Notes: generated by a model not told the origin, from the sequence alone. DNA of 9,301 nt from Candidatus Falkowiibacteriota bacterium (GCA_014728685.1 WJLG01000067.1:1-9301), one strand, 5' to 3'. Positions 1 through 6,516 are shown, counted from the first letter of the stretch. Made by a program: numbers and translations.

Positions 1-606
1 AACTCCAACTTGCCTATCGAAATTATCAAGCATCTTTCTGATAACATCATCAACTGAAGCGTCCCTATATATGCTGTAAGTATCCGGGAAGAGATAGCCT
101 TCCATATCATAAGATTCCGGTATCTCGGCTAAAAAATCATAATCTTTGATATATCTACTTTTATCGCGGACAGCGGCCAAAAATTCTTCTTTGGAAAACA
201 GCCCCTCTTTTTCAAGATACTCGGCTATTTGCTTATTGTTCCAGCCCTCGATGATCTTGATCTGCCTTTCATTCTTCACAACCCTGCCTTCAGACATGAC
301 TTCGGCTATCTGCTTGATATTCATGGCCGGAGAAAGCTCATAGCTTCCGGCTTGAAGCCTTTGGGCCAAGTCATTGTTTCTGATATAAGCCTCGAAGTAA
401 AAACCGGATCTTATCAAACCTTCGGCAGCCAGATCGGCCGCTATTTTCTTGACTCCGTCACCAGGCTCGACCGTAAATACCTTTGCTTGCCCGTCTTCAT
501 CAACCGGTTTGGATATACCGGATCTGTATTCAAGAAATGCCCAGATCACCACGATGATCAAAGCGAAAAACAAAATTTTCAAAACATCAAATAGCTTTTT
601 TTTCAT
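1..606 (-). CDS. mltG: Endolytic transglycosylase MltG (YceG-like), 5' part only
   Basis: MltG is a membrane-anchored lytic transglycosylase that cuts nascent glycan strands inside the chain and sets peptidoglycan strand length. The 202 visible codons run without a stop to the left edge, so the C-terminal part lies outside. Residues 1-5 are basic (MKKKL), followed by one membrane segment at about 6-25. Residues about 42-105 look like the LysM-like region that precedes the catalytic domain (VEPGDGVKKIAADLAAEGLI at 46-65). The family-typical EGYLFPDTY stretch is at 169-177. The catalytic Glu, expected further on in an 'S-I-x-E-K-E' context, is not in the window. The start at 606 is chosen because it precedes the basic/hydrophobic anchor directly. 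There is no Shine-Dalgarno; a strong promoter places the transcript start on this ATG. Family assignment is firm. Confidence 0.93.
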   Translation of the reverse strand, partial: MKKKLFDVLKILFFALIIVVIWAFLEYRSGISKPVDEDGQAKVFTVEPGDGVKKIAADLAAEGLIRSGFYFEAYIRNNDLAQRLQAGSYELSPAMNIKQIAEVMSEGRVVKNERQIKIIEGWNNKQIAEYLEKEGLFSKEEFLAAVRDKSRYIKDYDFLAEIPESYDMEGYLFPDTYSIYRDASVDDVIRKMLDNFDRQVGV

Positions 607-641
607 TTTTGAATTATAAACTGCGAACAAATACTTGTTAA
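606..641 (-). promoter_or_regulatory. Sigma70-type promoter of mltG, predicted leaderless
   Basis: Read on the minus strand: -35 TTAACA at 641-636 (5/6 to TTGACA), a 17-bp spacer, and a perfect -10 TATAAT at 618-613. Counting six bases after the -10 puts +1 at 606, the A of the mltG ATG. The -35 begins inside the U-tract of the preceding terminator. The match is seen in the sequence; leaderless initiation is inferred. Confidence 0.7.
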
Positions 642-661
642 AAATATCCGGGGTCGGATAT
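640..661 (-). terminator. Intrinsic terminator after manC
   Basis: On the minus strand a 7-bp perfect stem (ATATCCG / CGGATAT, 661-655 with 650-644) closes a 4-nt loop (ACCC) and is followed by TTTT. It ends the three-gene operon about 30 nt after the manC stop. The stem is short and the U-tract modest, so it may be leaky toward mltG. Confidence 0.65.
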
Positions 662-691
662 GGTATTTAGCCGGCAGTTTCTTGAAATTAA

Positions 692-1732
692 TTATAGATA
701 TTCCTCCATACCCTCCTCTCGCATTTTTTTAACCAGTTTTGTTATATGCGATACCTCATCCCTATGAACCAACAATAAGGCATCTTCGGTATTAACAGCC
801 ACTATCCCGGATAATCCGATAGCAGCCATCACTTTGCCTTTTTCCAAATTATACAAAAGTGTATCCTCGCAATTATAGGCCACTACCCGGCCGTTCATCA
901 CATTGTCGCTTCTTTTTTCTTCCAAGGCCTCTTTAAGCGCATACAAGGTGCCGGGATCCGCCCAGCCCATATTGGTCTTGATCACTACTGCTCGCGACAG
1001 ATCTATCTTTTCCAAGATAGCCTCATCAAAATGCATTGCCGGGGACTGCTCGAATTTTCCATGGATCACTGCCTGGTATATCTGAGGCGACAATCTTTTA
1101 TAGCAATCAAGTAAAAAAGATACCGAAGTGATAAAATACCCCGGATTCCAAAGATGATCTCCGCTCTTATACATCTTATCGCATTCTTCCGGAGCCGGAC
1201 GGTATTTCCAGCCGGAGAATTCACTGATATCAAAATTGTTCAATAAGACCTTATTGGCTCCGGTCTTGATCCAGCCCAGATTATTGTTGGCAAAACGAGG
1301 CCTCTCGCCCAGAAAGATAAAACGCTCAGAATCCTCGCTAATAAGCTCTTCGGCTGTTTCCAAAGCGTGAATGAACTCACTTTCTCTATCCATCAAATGA
1401 TCCGACCACAAAATAGCTACTGCTCCTTCATGTCCGCGTTTTCTCATTTCTTTCATACCCAGGCAGACCGCCGCTCCCAGATCCTTTCTTTCCGGCTCGA
1501 TAATGATATTGTCCTTAGGCAAATGCGGCAATTGCTCTGAAATAAGATCCTTATACAGCGGACCGGTCTGGATGAAGATATTCTCTTCCCCGAATGTCGG
1601 CGCCACTCTTTCAAAAGCCAGCTGAATGGTGGACTTGCCGTTGAATATTTTATCGAACTGCTTGGGTGAATTAACTCTGGAAAGCGGCCACAATCTTGTG
1701 CCTATCCCTCCGGCGAAAATTATCAATTTCAT
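692..1732 (-). CDS. manC: Mannose-1-phosphate guanylyltransferase
   Basis: Makes GDP-mannose from mannose 1-phosphate and GTP in the cytoplasm, the donor for mannosylated glycans and the precursor of GDP-fucose and related sugars. The N-terminus carries the nucleotidyltransferase signature GGIGTRLWPLSR at residues 8-19 followed by SPKQF at 22-26. WSDH at 109-112 is the metal/nucleotide-site position that is usually 'PADH'. WNPGYF at 195-200 and GWADPGT at 256-262 match the family's 'NSGMF' and 'WSDIGS' positions. At 346 aa it is the single-function form; the C-terminal cupin phosphomannose isomerase domain of the long bifunctional enzymes is absent. The start has a good Shine-Dalgarno, AGGAGG, 9 nt upstream. 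It is the last gene of the operon, 20 nt after the adaptor gene. A related sugar specificity cannot be excluded. Confidence 0.88.
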   Translation of the reverse strand: MKLIIFAGGIGTRLWPLSRVNSPKQFDKIFNGKSTIQLAFERVAPTFGEENIFIQTGPLYKDLISEQLPHLPKDNIIIEPERKDLGAAVCLGMKEMRKRGHEGAVAILWSDHLMDRESEFIHALETAEELISEDSERFIFLGERPRFANNNLGWIKTGANKVLLNNFDISEFSGWKYRPAPEECDKMYKSGDHLWNPGYFITSVSFLLDCYKRLSPQIYQAVIHGKFEQSPAMHFDEAILEKIDLSRAVVIKTNMGWADPGTLYALKEALEEKRSDNVMNGRVVAYNCEDTLLYNLEKGKVMAAIGLSGIVAVNTEDALLLVHRDEVSHITKLVKKMREEGMEEYL

Positions 1733-1752
1733 ATTTTTTACCCTCCTGTTTC

Positions 1753-3684
1753 TTAATTACGTCCGAACCTAAAGGTTCTTTTCTCAACCTCCTTGGTATA
1801 TGTTATCACTTCATCTCCCTTTTTCACATGATCGAATATCTCGATATAGCCCCCGTCCCCTCTTAAGCCGGTATCAACCTCGTGTTCTTCCACTCGTCCA
1901 TCCTTCCAGACCCTGATATATTTCTTATCACCGCTCTCCAATACGGCCCGCATCGGCACCACCAAAACATCATTTTTGCCGCCGGTCGTGATAGTGACAT
2001 TGGCGGTCATGCCGGATTTGATATTTTCCATATTATCAAGCTCATCATCAAGATCGACCCTGACTTTGTAGTATATGACATCTTGGATCACGGTTTCAGC
2101 CGGCTCGATAAAGCCTACTTTGCCTTTGAAGACCACGTCATCGCCGAAAGCATCCAGGGTTATTTCAGCCATATCGTCCACTTCGACTTTAGCAATATCT
2201 GATTCGGAAATATCGATCTCTATCTCGAATTCATTTTCTTTCAATACCGATATCGCTGTCACCGATCGGCCGACCTGCTCTCCGAGTTCGAACTCTGATT
2301 TCACAACCCGCCCGTCTATCGGCGACCTGATCACGCTGTCTTCGATCTGTTTTCCTATCAAGTCCAAAGAAGCCTTGGCTTGTCTGACTTTTGATCGGTA
2401 AAGATCGATGTCTTCTCGCCTGGCCGGTGCTTTGAGCTGAGCCAATTGGCTTTCAGCCACATCCCAAGCTTTTTTCGAAGAACTGACGCTGGCGCGGGCC
2501 GAAGCCAATTCCTTATCACCGGACAGCTTGGCCGTTGACAAGGAATTGCGGGCCGCCACGATCGCATCTGATAAAGCCGCTTGGGCTTTTTTCAATGTCT
2601 CTTCGGCTGAAGATACGTTGGTGTTGTAGGCCAATCTGGCATCAGCCAAATTCTGAACCGCGGTCTCTACCGAAGAAATAGCCGTATTGACGGCAGAGAT
2701 CTCGGTATTGATATTGCTTTTATAAGTATTCAATGCGCTTTGGCTTATCGTGCTGGCTTCCAAGGCTTTGAAGCAATTATCCAAAGCGTCAGCTGTTTTA
2801 TCAAGCGCATCCAAAGCCTTGTCAGAAGCATCGTTCACATAAAGTTTCAAGGGATTAGCTTGAGCCGTAGCCAAGCTTTCTTCAGCTTCAGCCAATAAGA
2901 TCTCGGCGCTGGAATGATCACTAATAGTATTATTGAGATAAGTCTTATTCTTGGAAGAAAGATCAGCATCAATATCATCATCATCGATCAGAACTTTGAT
3001 CTCATCCAAAGCATTATCAGCCACATCCAGTTTAGATGCAATAGTGGTCAAAAGCGTCTGCTCGTAATTATCTATTGAATTTTGATAAGTGTTCTTTGTA
3101 TTAACAAGGTCTTTTTCAGCCGAAGACACTGCTTGCTCGGTAGCGGTAATATTGCTTGGATCATCGGACTCAAGATCATTTAAGCTCTTTTCCGCCTGAG
3201 CGATGGCATCACTTACTTTGCTTTCTGTTTTTTCCAAATTATCAAGGGCTGAATAATAACTTTGTTCGGCCTGATCAGCTTGGGCTTGAGCCACTGCTAT
3301 CTCCTCACGAGTAGCGCCATAAAGGACCTTATTCAGATTTGCCTGAGCGGCCGCTAAATTTGATTCCGCTTCTTCCTTCTGTATCAAAAAAGTCTGGTAA
3401 TCAAGCTCGGCCAATACCTGCCCTTCTTCCACCTTGTCGCCGATCCTGACGAACAAACGCCTCAACTCTCCGCTTTGGCCGAAACTCAGATCGGTCTCGG
3501 TCGATGCTTTTATCGAACCGACCTCGGATACCGTCTGGATCAGATCCCTTTTCTGGACCGCGGCTGTCGTGTACTCCTCAACTTCCATTACCGGGAAAAG
3601 CCAAAGCAAGGCGCTTATACCCGCCGTTAAAATGATAGCGATCCCCGCCAAAATTATTTTTTTGGTGATCTTTATTTTGTTCAT
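1753..3684 (-). CDS. HlyD/MacA-like membrane-fusion (periplasmic adaptor) protein with oversized coiled coil
   Basis: Adaptor subunit of an export system, normally bridging an inner-membrane ABC or RND pump to the outside. The 643 aa contain a membrane anchor at about 9-31, then the first half of a biotinyl-lipoyl domain at about 50-98 (GDKVEEGQVLAELD at 82-95). An Ala/Glu/Lys-rich helical region of about 350 residues follows (98-450), with an acidic stretch IDDDDIDAD at 233-241. The second lipoyl half is at 451-482 (SPIDGRVV at 454-461), and beta-barrel and membrane-proximal domains occupy about 483-640. MacA-type adaptors are usually near 370-400 aa, so the excess lies in the helical part (about 180-400). 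Its ATG abuts the stop of the response-regulator gene with no gap and has no Shine-Dalgarno, suggesting translational coupling. No ABC ATPase or permease is in the window. Family is firm; cargo is unknown. Confidence 0.9.
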   Translation of the reverse strand: MNKIKITKKIILAGIAIILTAGISALLWLFPVMEVEEYTTAAVQKRDLIQTVSEVGSIKASTETDLSFGQSGELRRLFVRIGDKVEEGQVLAELDYQTFLIQKEEAESNLAAAQANLNKVLYGATREEIAVAQAQADQAEQSYYSALDNLEKTESKVSDAIAQAEKSLNDLESDDPSNITATEQAVSSAEKDLVNTKNTYQNSIDNYEQTLLTTIASKLDVADNALDEIKVLIDDDDIDADLSSKNKTYLNNTISDHSSAEILLAEAEESLATAQANPLKLYVNDASDKALDALDKTADALDNCFKALEASTISQSALNTYKSNINTEISAVNTAISSVETAVQNLADARLAYNTNVSSAEETLKKAQAALSDAIVAARNSLSTAKLSGDKELASARASVSSSKKAWDVAESQLAQLKAPARREDIDLYRSKVRQAKASLDLIGKQIEDSVIRSPIDGRVVKSEFELGEQVGRSVTAISVLKENEFEIEIDISESDIAKVEVDDMAEITLDAFGDDVVFKGKVGFIEPAETVIQDVIYYKVRVDLDDELDNMENIKSGMTANVTITTGGKNDVLVVPMRAVLESGDKKYIRVWKDGRVEEHEVDTGLRGDGGYIEIFDHVKKGDEVITYTKEVEKRTFRFGRN

Positions 3685-4095
3685 TTAAAATTCATCGGAA
3701 GGTCTTATAGCCTCCTTATTTTCCAAAATCCTTTTCACCTTATCGGCGAATTCCGGAACGGAGAAATCCTGCCTGATGAAATACTGATTGGCACCCAATT
3801 TCAATCCTCTAGCCTTGCTATCCTCGTCTGACACATCGGTGAAAACGAAAATGTAGAGGTCAGACAATTCGTCATCCGAACGAATAGCCTTGATGATCTC
3901 GAATCCGTCCAGTTTAGGCAGGATCAGATCAATGACGATCACGTCGGTATTGAATTTCTTGATGCTGCCGACCAGATCTTCGATCTCTTCTTCGTTGTGG
4001 CTGGTTTCAACCTTGAAACCGGCCATGGAAAATTGAGCTGCCAAACCTGATGACAAATTAGCGTCATCTTCGACAATGAATATGTTTTTATCCAT
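3685..4095 (-). CDS. Single-domain response regulator (CheY-like receiver)
   Basis: A 136-aa stand-alone receiver domain with no DNA-binding or output domain. Visible landmarks are the acidic pocket E9-D10-D11, phospho-acceptor D56 at the end of DVIVID with LPKLDGFE after it, and the switch Thr T86. The Lys that normally follows beta-5 ('KP') is replaced: the segment GANQYFIRQDF puts R108-Q109 there. The start chosen is the Met directly before DKNIFIVEDD; a longer frame to 4140 would add 15 residues across the promoter and is unlikely. There is no Shine-Dalgarno. It is the first gene of the operon, its TAA is immediately followed by the adaptor ATG, and no histidine kinase lies nearby. Probably a phospho-controlled interaction partner; the target is unknown. 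Confidence 0.9.
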   Translation of the reverse strand: MDKNIFIVEDDANLSSGLAAQFSMAGFKVETSHNEEEIEDLVGSIKKFNTDVIVIDLILPKLDGFEIIKAIRSDDELSDLYIFVFTDVSDEDSKARGLKLGANQYFIRQDFSVPEFADKVKRILENKEAIRPSDEF

Positions 4096-4101
4096 ATTTT
4101 T

Positions 4102-4125
4102 AGCTTTTATTATATTTAAATTATA
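4102..4125 (-). promoter_or_regulatory. Putative promoter of the response regulator-adaptor-manC operon
   Basis: Two perfect TATAAT hexamers lie on the minus strand at 4125-4120 and 4114-4109, predicting starts near 4113 or 4102 and leaders of 18 or 6 nt. No good -35 is present at 16-18 bp; the upstream position is occupied by the poly-T tract of the preceding terminator. Which -10 is used cannot be decided from sequence. Confidence 0.4.
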
Positions 4126-4141
4126 ACATAATAAAAACAAT

Positions 4142-4175
4142 AAAAAAAGCGGTTTGCAATGCTTAGCAAACCGCT
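4142..4175 (-). terminator. Strong intrinsic terminator of the 4198-4569 gene
   Basis: On the minus strand a perfect 10-bp stem, AGCGGTTTGC / GCAAACCGCT (4175-4166 with 4157-4148), closes an 8-nt loop and runs into a tract of seven T (4148-4142, its first T pairing in the stem). It begins 22 nt after the stop of the small secreted protein. Confidence 0.9.
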
Positions 4176-4197
4176 GTGATGTTGTAATTTTGGCCGG

Positions 4198-4569
4198 CTA
4201 TTTTTTAGCCACCGCCTTTTTGAGAAGTGAGCTCAACCCTTCTCTCTCATCCCGCTTCCCAGATCCGAACAGATAAATTCCGCTCAGCTGTGAATCTTCA
4301 TCAAAGACAAGGTTCACAATGACACACGGAACTCGACGAAGGCCCTTTTTGCGCTCGGAGATAATAATATCCCCGTACACGTTATTGCCTCCTTGATCGA
4401 CCTTTTTCCAGCCATTCTTCTTCATGACGGCCATCAAAGACAGGAAGGTGTCCTGATCTTTGGCGCCACCGATCGACACGGCGATCCCGTCCTTTTCCAT
4501 GATAGTGCCGGAAAAGACGGGAAAAGTGGAAAAAAGGATGAAAAGAACTGCAAATATCGGCTTAAACAT
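4198..4569 (-). CDS. Small secreted protein of unknown function
   Basis: I do not recognise the family. The 123-aa product starts with a signal peptide (MFKPIFAVLFILFSTFPVFS, hydrophobic core about 4-18, likely cleavage near residues 20-22). The mature part is about 100 residues, alternating beta-like stretches (IIISE at 68-72, VPCVIVNLVF at 80-89, SGIYLFGSG at 96-104) with a basic helical tail (SSLLKKAVAKK). It has a single Cys (C82), so no internal disulfide. The start is fixed by AAAGGAG 5 nt upstream and by the signal peptide; an in-frame extension to 4644 would run through the promoter. It is a single-gene unit with a near-consensus promoter and a strong terminator, suggesting substantial expression. 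Confidence 0.75.
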   Translation of the reverse strand: MFKPIFAVLFILFSTFPVFSGTIMEKDGIAVSIGGAKDQDTFLSLMAVMKKNGWKKVDQGGNNVYGDIIISERKKGLRRVPCVIVNLVFDEDSQLSGIYLFGSGKRDEREGLSSLLKKAVAKK

Positions 4570-4608
4570 AATATCTCCTTTGAAAAGGGGGTGAAAAATA
4601 AGCCAATT

Positions 4609-4644
4609 TGTCTTTTTTATACCATATAATAAAAAATATGTCAA
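4609..4644 (-). promoter_or_regulatory. Near-consensus promoter of the 4198-4569 gene
   Basis: On the minus strand: perfect -35 TTGACA at 4644-4639, a 17-bp spacer, and -10 TATAAA at 4621-4616 (5/6). The predicted +1 is near 4609, giving a 40-nt leader ending in AAAGGAG. One of the strongest matches in the window. Confidence 0.8.
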
Positions 4645-4645
4645 C

Positions 4646-4681
4646 TGGAAACAAATTTCAAAATGCTATATACTTATTAAA
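4646..4681 (+). promoter_or_regulatory. Putative promoter of rmlD
   Basis: TGGAAA at 4646-4651 (4/6), a 17-bp spacer and TATACT at 4669-4674 (5/6) predict a start near 4681 and a 26-nt AT-rich leader without Shine-Dalgarno. An alternative -10, TATTAT at 4692-4697, lacks a -35 but would make the transcript nearly leaderless (3 nt). It lies back to back with the stronger minus-strand promoter. Confidence 0.35.
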
Positions 4682-4706
4682 TATCAAAACTTATTATTTA
4701 AATGCT

Positions 4707-5573
4707 ATGAAAGTGCTAATATTAGGCTCAAAAGGTAATTTGGGTACTCAACTTGTCAAAATTTTCCAAGAAAAGAAACACCAGACAACCGGCTGGGACA
4801 AAGATGATCTGGACATCTTAGATCAAGAAAAGGCCGGCCAAGCCATCAAAGAGCTTACGCCCGATATCATTATCAATGCTATTGCCTACAATGCCGTGGA
4901 CAAATGCGAAGAAGACGAGGATCAGTTTACTTTGGCTAAAAAGCTAAATATAGAAGTGCCGACTTTTTTAGCTAAGATCTGCCTTGATCTTAAGGCTGTT
5001 TTGATCCACTACTCCTCGGATTATGTCTTTGCCGGCAATGACCCCAAGGGTTATGACGAAAAGGCTAAAACAGCTCCCTTGAACCGCTATGGGTTCACCA
5101 AGGCCGAGGGCGAAAAAGAGATCGCGCGCATGGCTTTACAAGGTTTGAAATGGTATTTGATCCGCACTTCCAAGCTTTTCGGCCCTCAAGGATCAAGCCC
5201 GGCCGCCAAGCCGAGCTTTTTCGACCTTATGCTCGATCTGGCTAAAAAAAATGACCGCCTAAAAGCAGTCAATGAAGAAAAAAGTTGTTTTACCTACACC
5301 CCGGACCTGGCCAAAGCCACTGGCGAATTGATAGAAACCGATCGTTCTTACGGAATTTATCATATTACCAATACCGAACCGGCTACCTGGTATGAAGCTT
5401 GCCAGGCGCTATTCGAAATAGCCGGGATCGAAAAAGATCTATCGCCGGTGTCTTCCTCGACTTTCCCCCGACCGGCCGAAAGACCGAAACACTCACAGCT
5501 TCTAAATACCAAGCTGCCGCCTTTGAGAAGTTTCAAACAAGCGCTGAAAGATCATATTGAAAAAGAGGCTTAA
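4707..5573 (+). CDS. rmlD: dTDP-4-dehydrorhamnose reductase (RmlD-type SDR)
   Basis: Catalyses the last step of dTDP-L-rhamnose synthesis, NAD(P)H reduction of dTDP-4-dehydro-L-rhamnose, in the cytoplasm. The 288 aa match the family length. The Rossmann motif GSKGNLGTQL is at residues 7-16, NAIAYNAVDKCE at 57-68 follows the cofactor-site pattern, SSDYVFAG at 103-110 carries the catalytic Ser/Thr position, and the YxxxK pair is Y128/K132 in RYGFTK. RPKHSQL at 259-265 matches the C-terminal substrate-loop 'RPxxSxL'. The start is placed at the Met before KVLILG; an upstream in-frame extension to 4608 crosses the divergent promoter. No Shine-Dalgarno. RmlA, B and C are not in the window. The stop codon is the loop of the downstream terminator. 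A related NDP-sugar 4-reductase is possible. Confidence 0.87.
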   Translation: MKVLILGSKGNLGTQLVKIFQEKKHQTTGWDKDDLDILDQEKAGQAIKELTPDIIINAIAYNAVDKCEEDEDQFTLAKKLNIEVPTFLAKICLDLKAVLIHYSSDYVFAGNDPKGYDEKAKTAPLNRYGFTKAEGEKEIARMALQGLKWYLIRTSKLFGPQGSSPAAKPSFFDLMLDLAKKNDRLKAVNEEKSCFTYTPDLAKATGELIETDRSYGIYHITNTEPATWYEACQALFEIAGIEKDLSPVSSSTFPRPAERPKHSQLLNTKLPPLRSFKQALKDHIEKEA

Positions 5574-5585
5574 AGCCTCTTTTTT
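5561..5585. terminator. Bidirectional terminator shared by rmlD and the 5584-6042 gene
   Basis: A perfect 10-bp stem, AAAAGAGGCT / AGCCTCTTTT (5561-5570 with 5574-5583), closes a 3-nt loop, TAA, which is the rmlD stop codon itself. T-tracts follow on both strands (plus: 5580-5585; minus: five T at 5565-5561, in the outer stem). It serves both convergent units and overlaps the last rmlD codons and the stop of the minus-strand gene. Confidence 0.88.
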
Positions 5586-6042
5586 AGTTCTCTCGTATTA
5601 TTTTGAATTCCAATATCTGCACTTGCCCATCTTCTATTTCGTAAAAAACATCAGCGCGCAAAACTATATGGCCATCCTCATAATCGATCACTACCTTGTC
5701 TCGGCCTTCAAAATTCAGATCGCCTAAATAGAACTTCCCGCCCAATACTTCCTTCTTCGGAGATAATTCGCTCAAGTGCTCGCTTAGATATTCTTCCACC
5801 AAAACCCTTTCGGCATGGGTTGTCGGTATCAAAGGACATTTTTCACCTTTGGTGTTTATGCATCTCTGCAGATCATCGCACCATTCATAACCGGCGGTCA
5901 TATCGCAGCCGAAAGGATCTTTTTTCTCAAAGACAGTCTGTCCCAATATTCGTCCATTGGTCGCAAAAGACAAAGCCAACAAAGCCAAAGCTAAGGCTGC
6001 CAAAGCCAGAAAAATTATCAATATCTTTTTTCTTTTTTTCAT
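5584..6042 (-). CDS. Membrane-anchored Cys4 protein of unknown function
   Basis: The 152-aa product has a basic N-terminus (MKKRKK) and one hydrophobic segment at about 7-27, a signal anchor or uncleaved signal peptide. An extracytoplasmic Cys cluster follows with spacing C46-x8-C55-x5-C61-x7-C69, including AGYEWC at 50-55. This resembles a 'GC..AGYxWC..xxxC......C' module I associate with small exported proteins of Patescibacteria and some archaea; this is from memory. Two disulfides or a metal site are both possible. Residues about 80-152 form an acidic, beta-rich domain (KVVIDYEDGHIVLRADVFYE at 115-134). Its ATG is 2 nt after the tspO stop without a Shine-Dalgarno, so it is very likely translated by coupling to tspO. 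Function unknown. Confidence 0.75.
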   Translation of the reverse strand: MKKRKKILIIFLALAALALALLALSFATNGRILGQTVFEKKDPFGCDMTAGYEWCDDLQRCINTKGEKCPLIPTTHAERVLVEEYLSEHLSELSPKKEVLGGKFYLGDLNFEGRDKVVIDYEDGHIVLRADVFYEIEDGQVQILEFKIIREN

Positions 6043-6044
6043 AT

Positions 6045-6503
6045 TTAGATATTAAGCCGCCAAACTGAAAAAGTAAGCACAGATGCAAAGGCTACCCAGA
6101 GCAAATAAGGCACGAGCAGATAAGCGGCCGTCTTGCTTAACTTGTAGAACAAAACTATATTGGCGGTTATAAAGATCAAAAGGATGATGATCTCGATCAA
6201 AGCCCAAAAGCGCTGGCCCAGTCCGAAAAATATCAGCGTCCAAATAGAATTCAAAAAAAGCTGAAAGAAATAGACTGTGAAAGCGGCTCTTCTGTCTTGC
6301 TTGCGCCCGGCTTGCCAAGCTAAATATCCGGAAATACCGATCAGTATATAAAGAATGCTCCAGACCGGTCCAAAAACCCAGCCCGGCGGAGAAAAGGCCG
6401 GCCGGACAAGCTCGGAATAGCCTTGTCCCGAAGGCGCCAGCGCGCCTATGCTTCCGGCGACAATAGGCACAGCCAAGAAAAATATCAGTCTTAATATTTT
6501 CAT
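6045..6503 (-). CDS. tspO: TspO/MBR family tryptophan-rich membrane protein
   Basis: TspO proteins are five-helix membrane proteins that bind porphyrins and related ligands and affect stress responses. The 152-aa protein is hydrophobic throughout with five predicted membrane segments (about 4-24, 43-63, 76-95, 99-120, 126-147). The family signatures are all present: PxFSPPGWVFGPVWS at 35-49, QLxLNxxWTxIFFGLG at 81-96, PYLLWVAFA at 132-140 and the terminal VWRLN at 147-151. No Shine-Dalgarno precedes the ATG and the predicted leader is short. It is the first gene of a two-gene operon with the Cys4 protein. No heme or tetrapyrrole gene is in the window, so the ligand is open. Confidence 0.93.
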   Translation of the reverse strand: MKILRLIFFLAVPIVAGSIGALAPSGQGYSELVRPAFSPPGWVFGPVWSILYILIGISGYLAWQAGRKQDRRAAFTVYFFQLFLNSIWTLIFFGLGQRFWALIEIIILLIFITANIVLFYKLSKTAAYLLVPYLLWVAFASVLTFSVWRLNI

Positions 6504-6516
6504 ACTTCGTCTTTTA

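Noticed and set aside
229..594. A 121-codon plus-strand frame near the left edge
   Set aside because: It is antisense to mltG, whose protein sequence continues in frame to the window edge with clear family motifs.
2930..3020. Acidic, repetitive-looking DNA in the adaptor gene as a tandem repeat
   Set aside because: The protein is low-complexity helix with an Asp run, but the DNA shows no repeated unit of constant length.
4096..4140. N-terminal extension of the response regulator by 15 residues
   Set aside because: The extension covers the putative -10 elements and precedes the canonical receiver start DKNIFIVEDD.
4608..4706. N-terminal extension of RmlD by 33 residues
   Set aside because: It would read through both divergent promoters, and the Rossmann strand MKVLILG is the normal family start.
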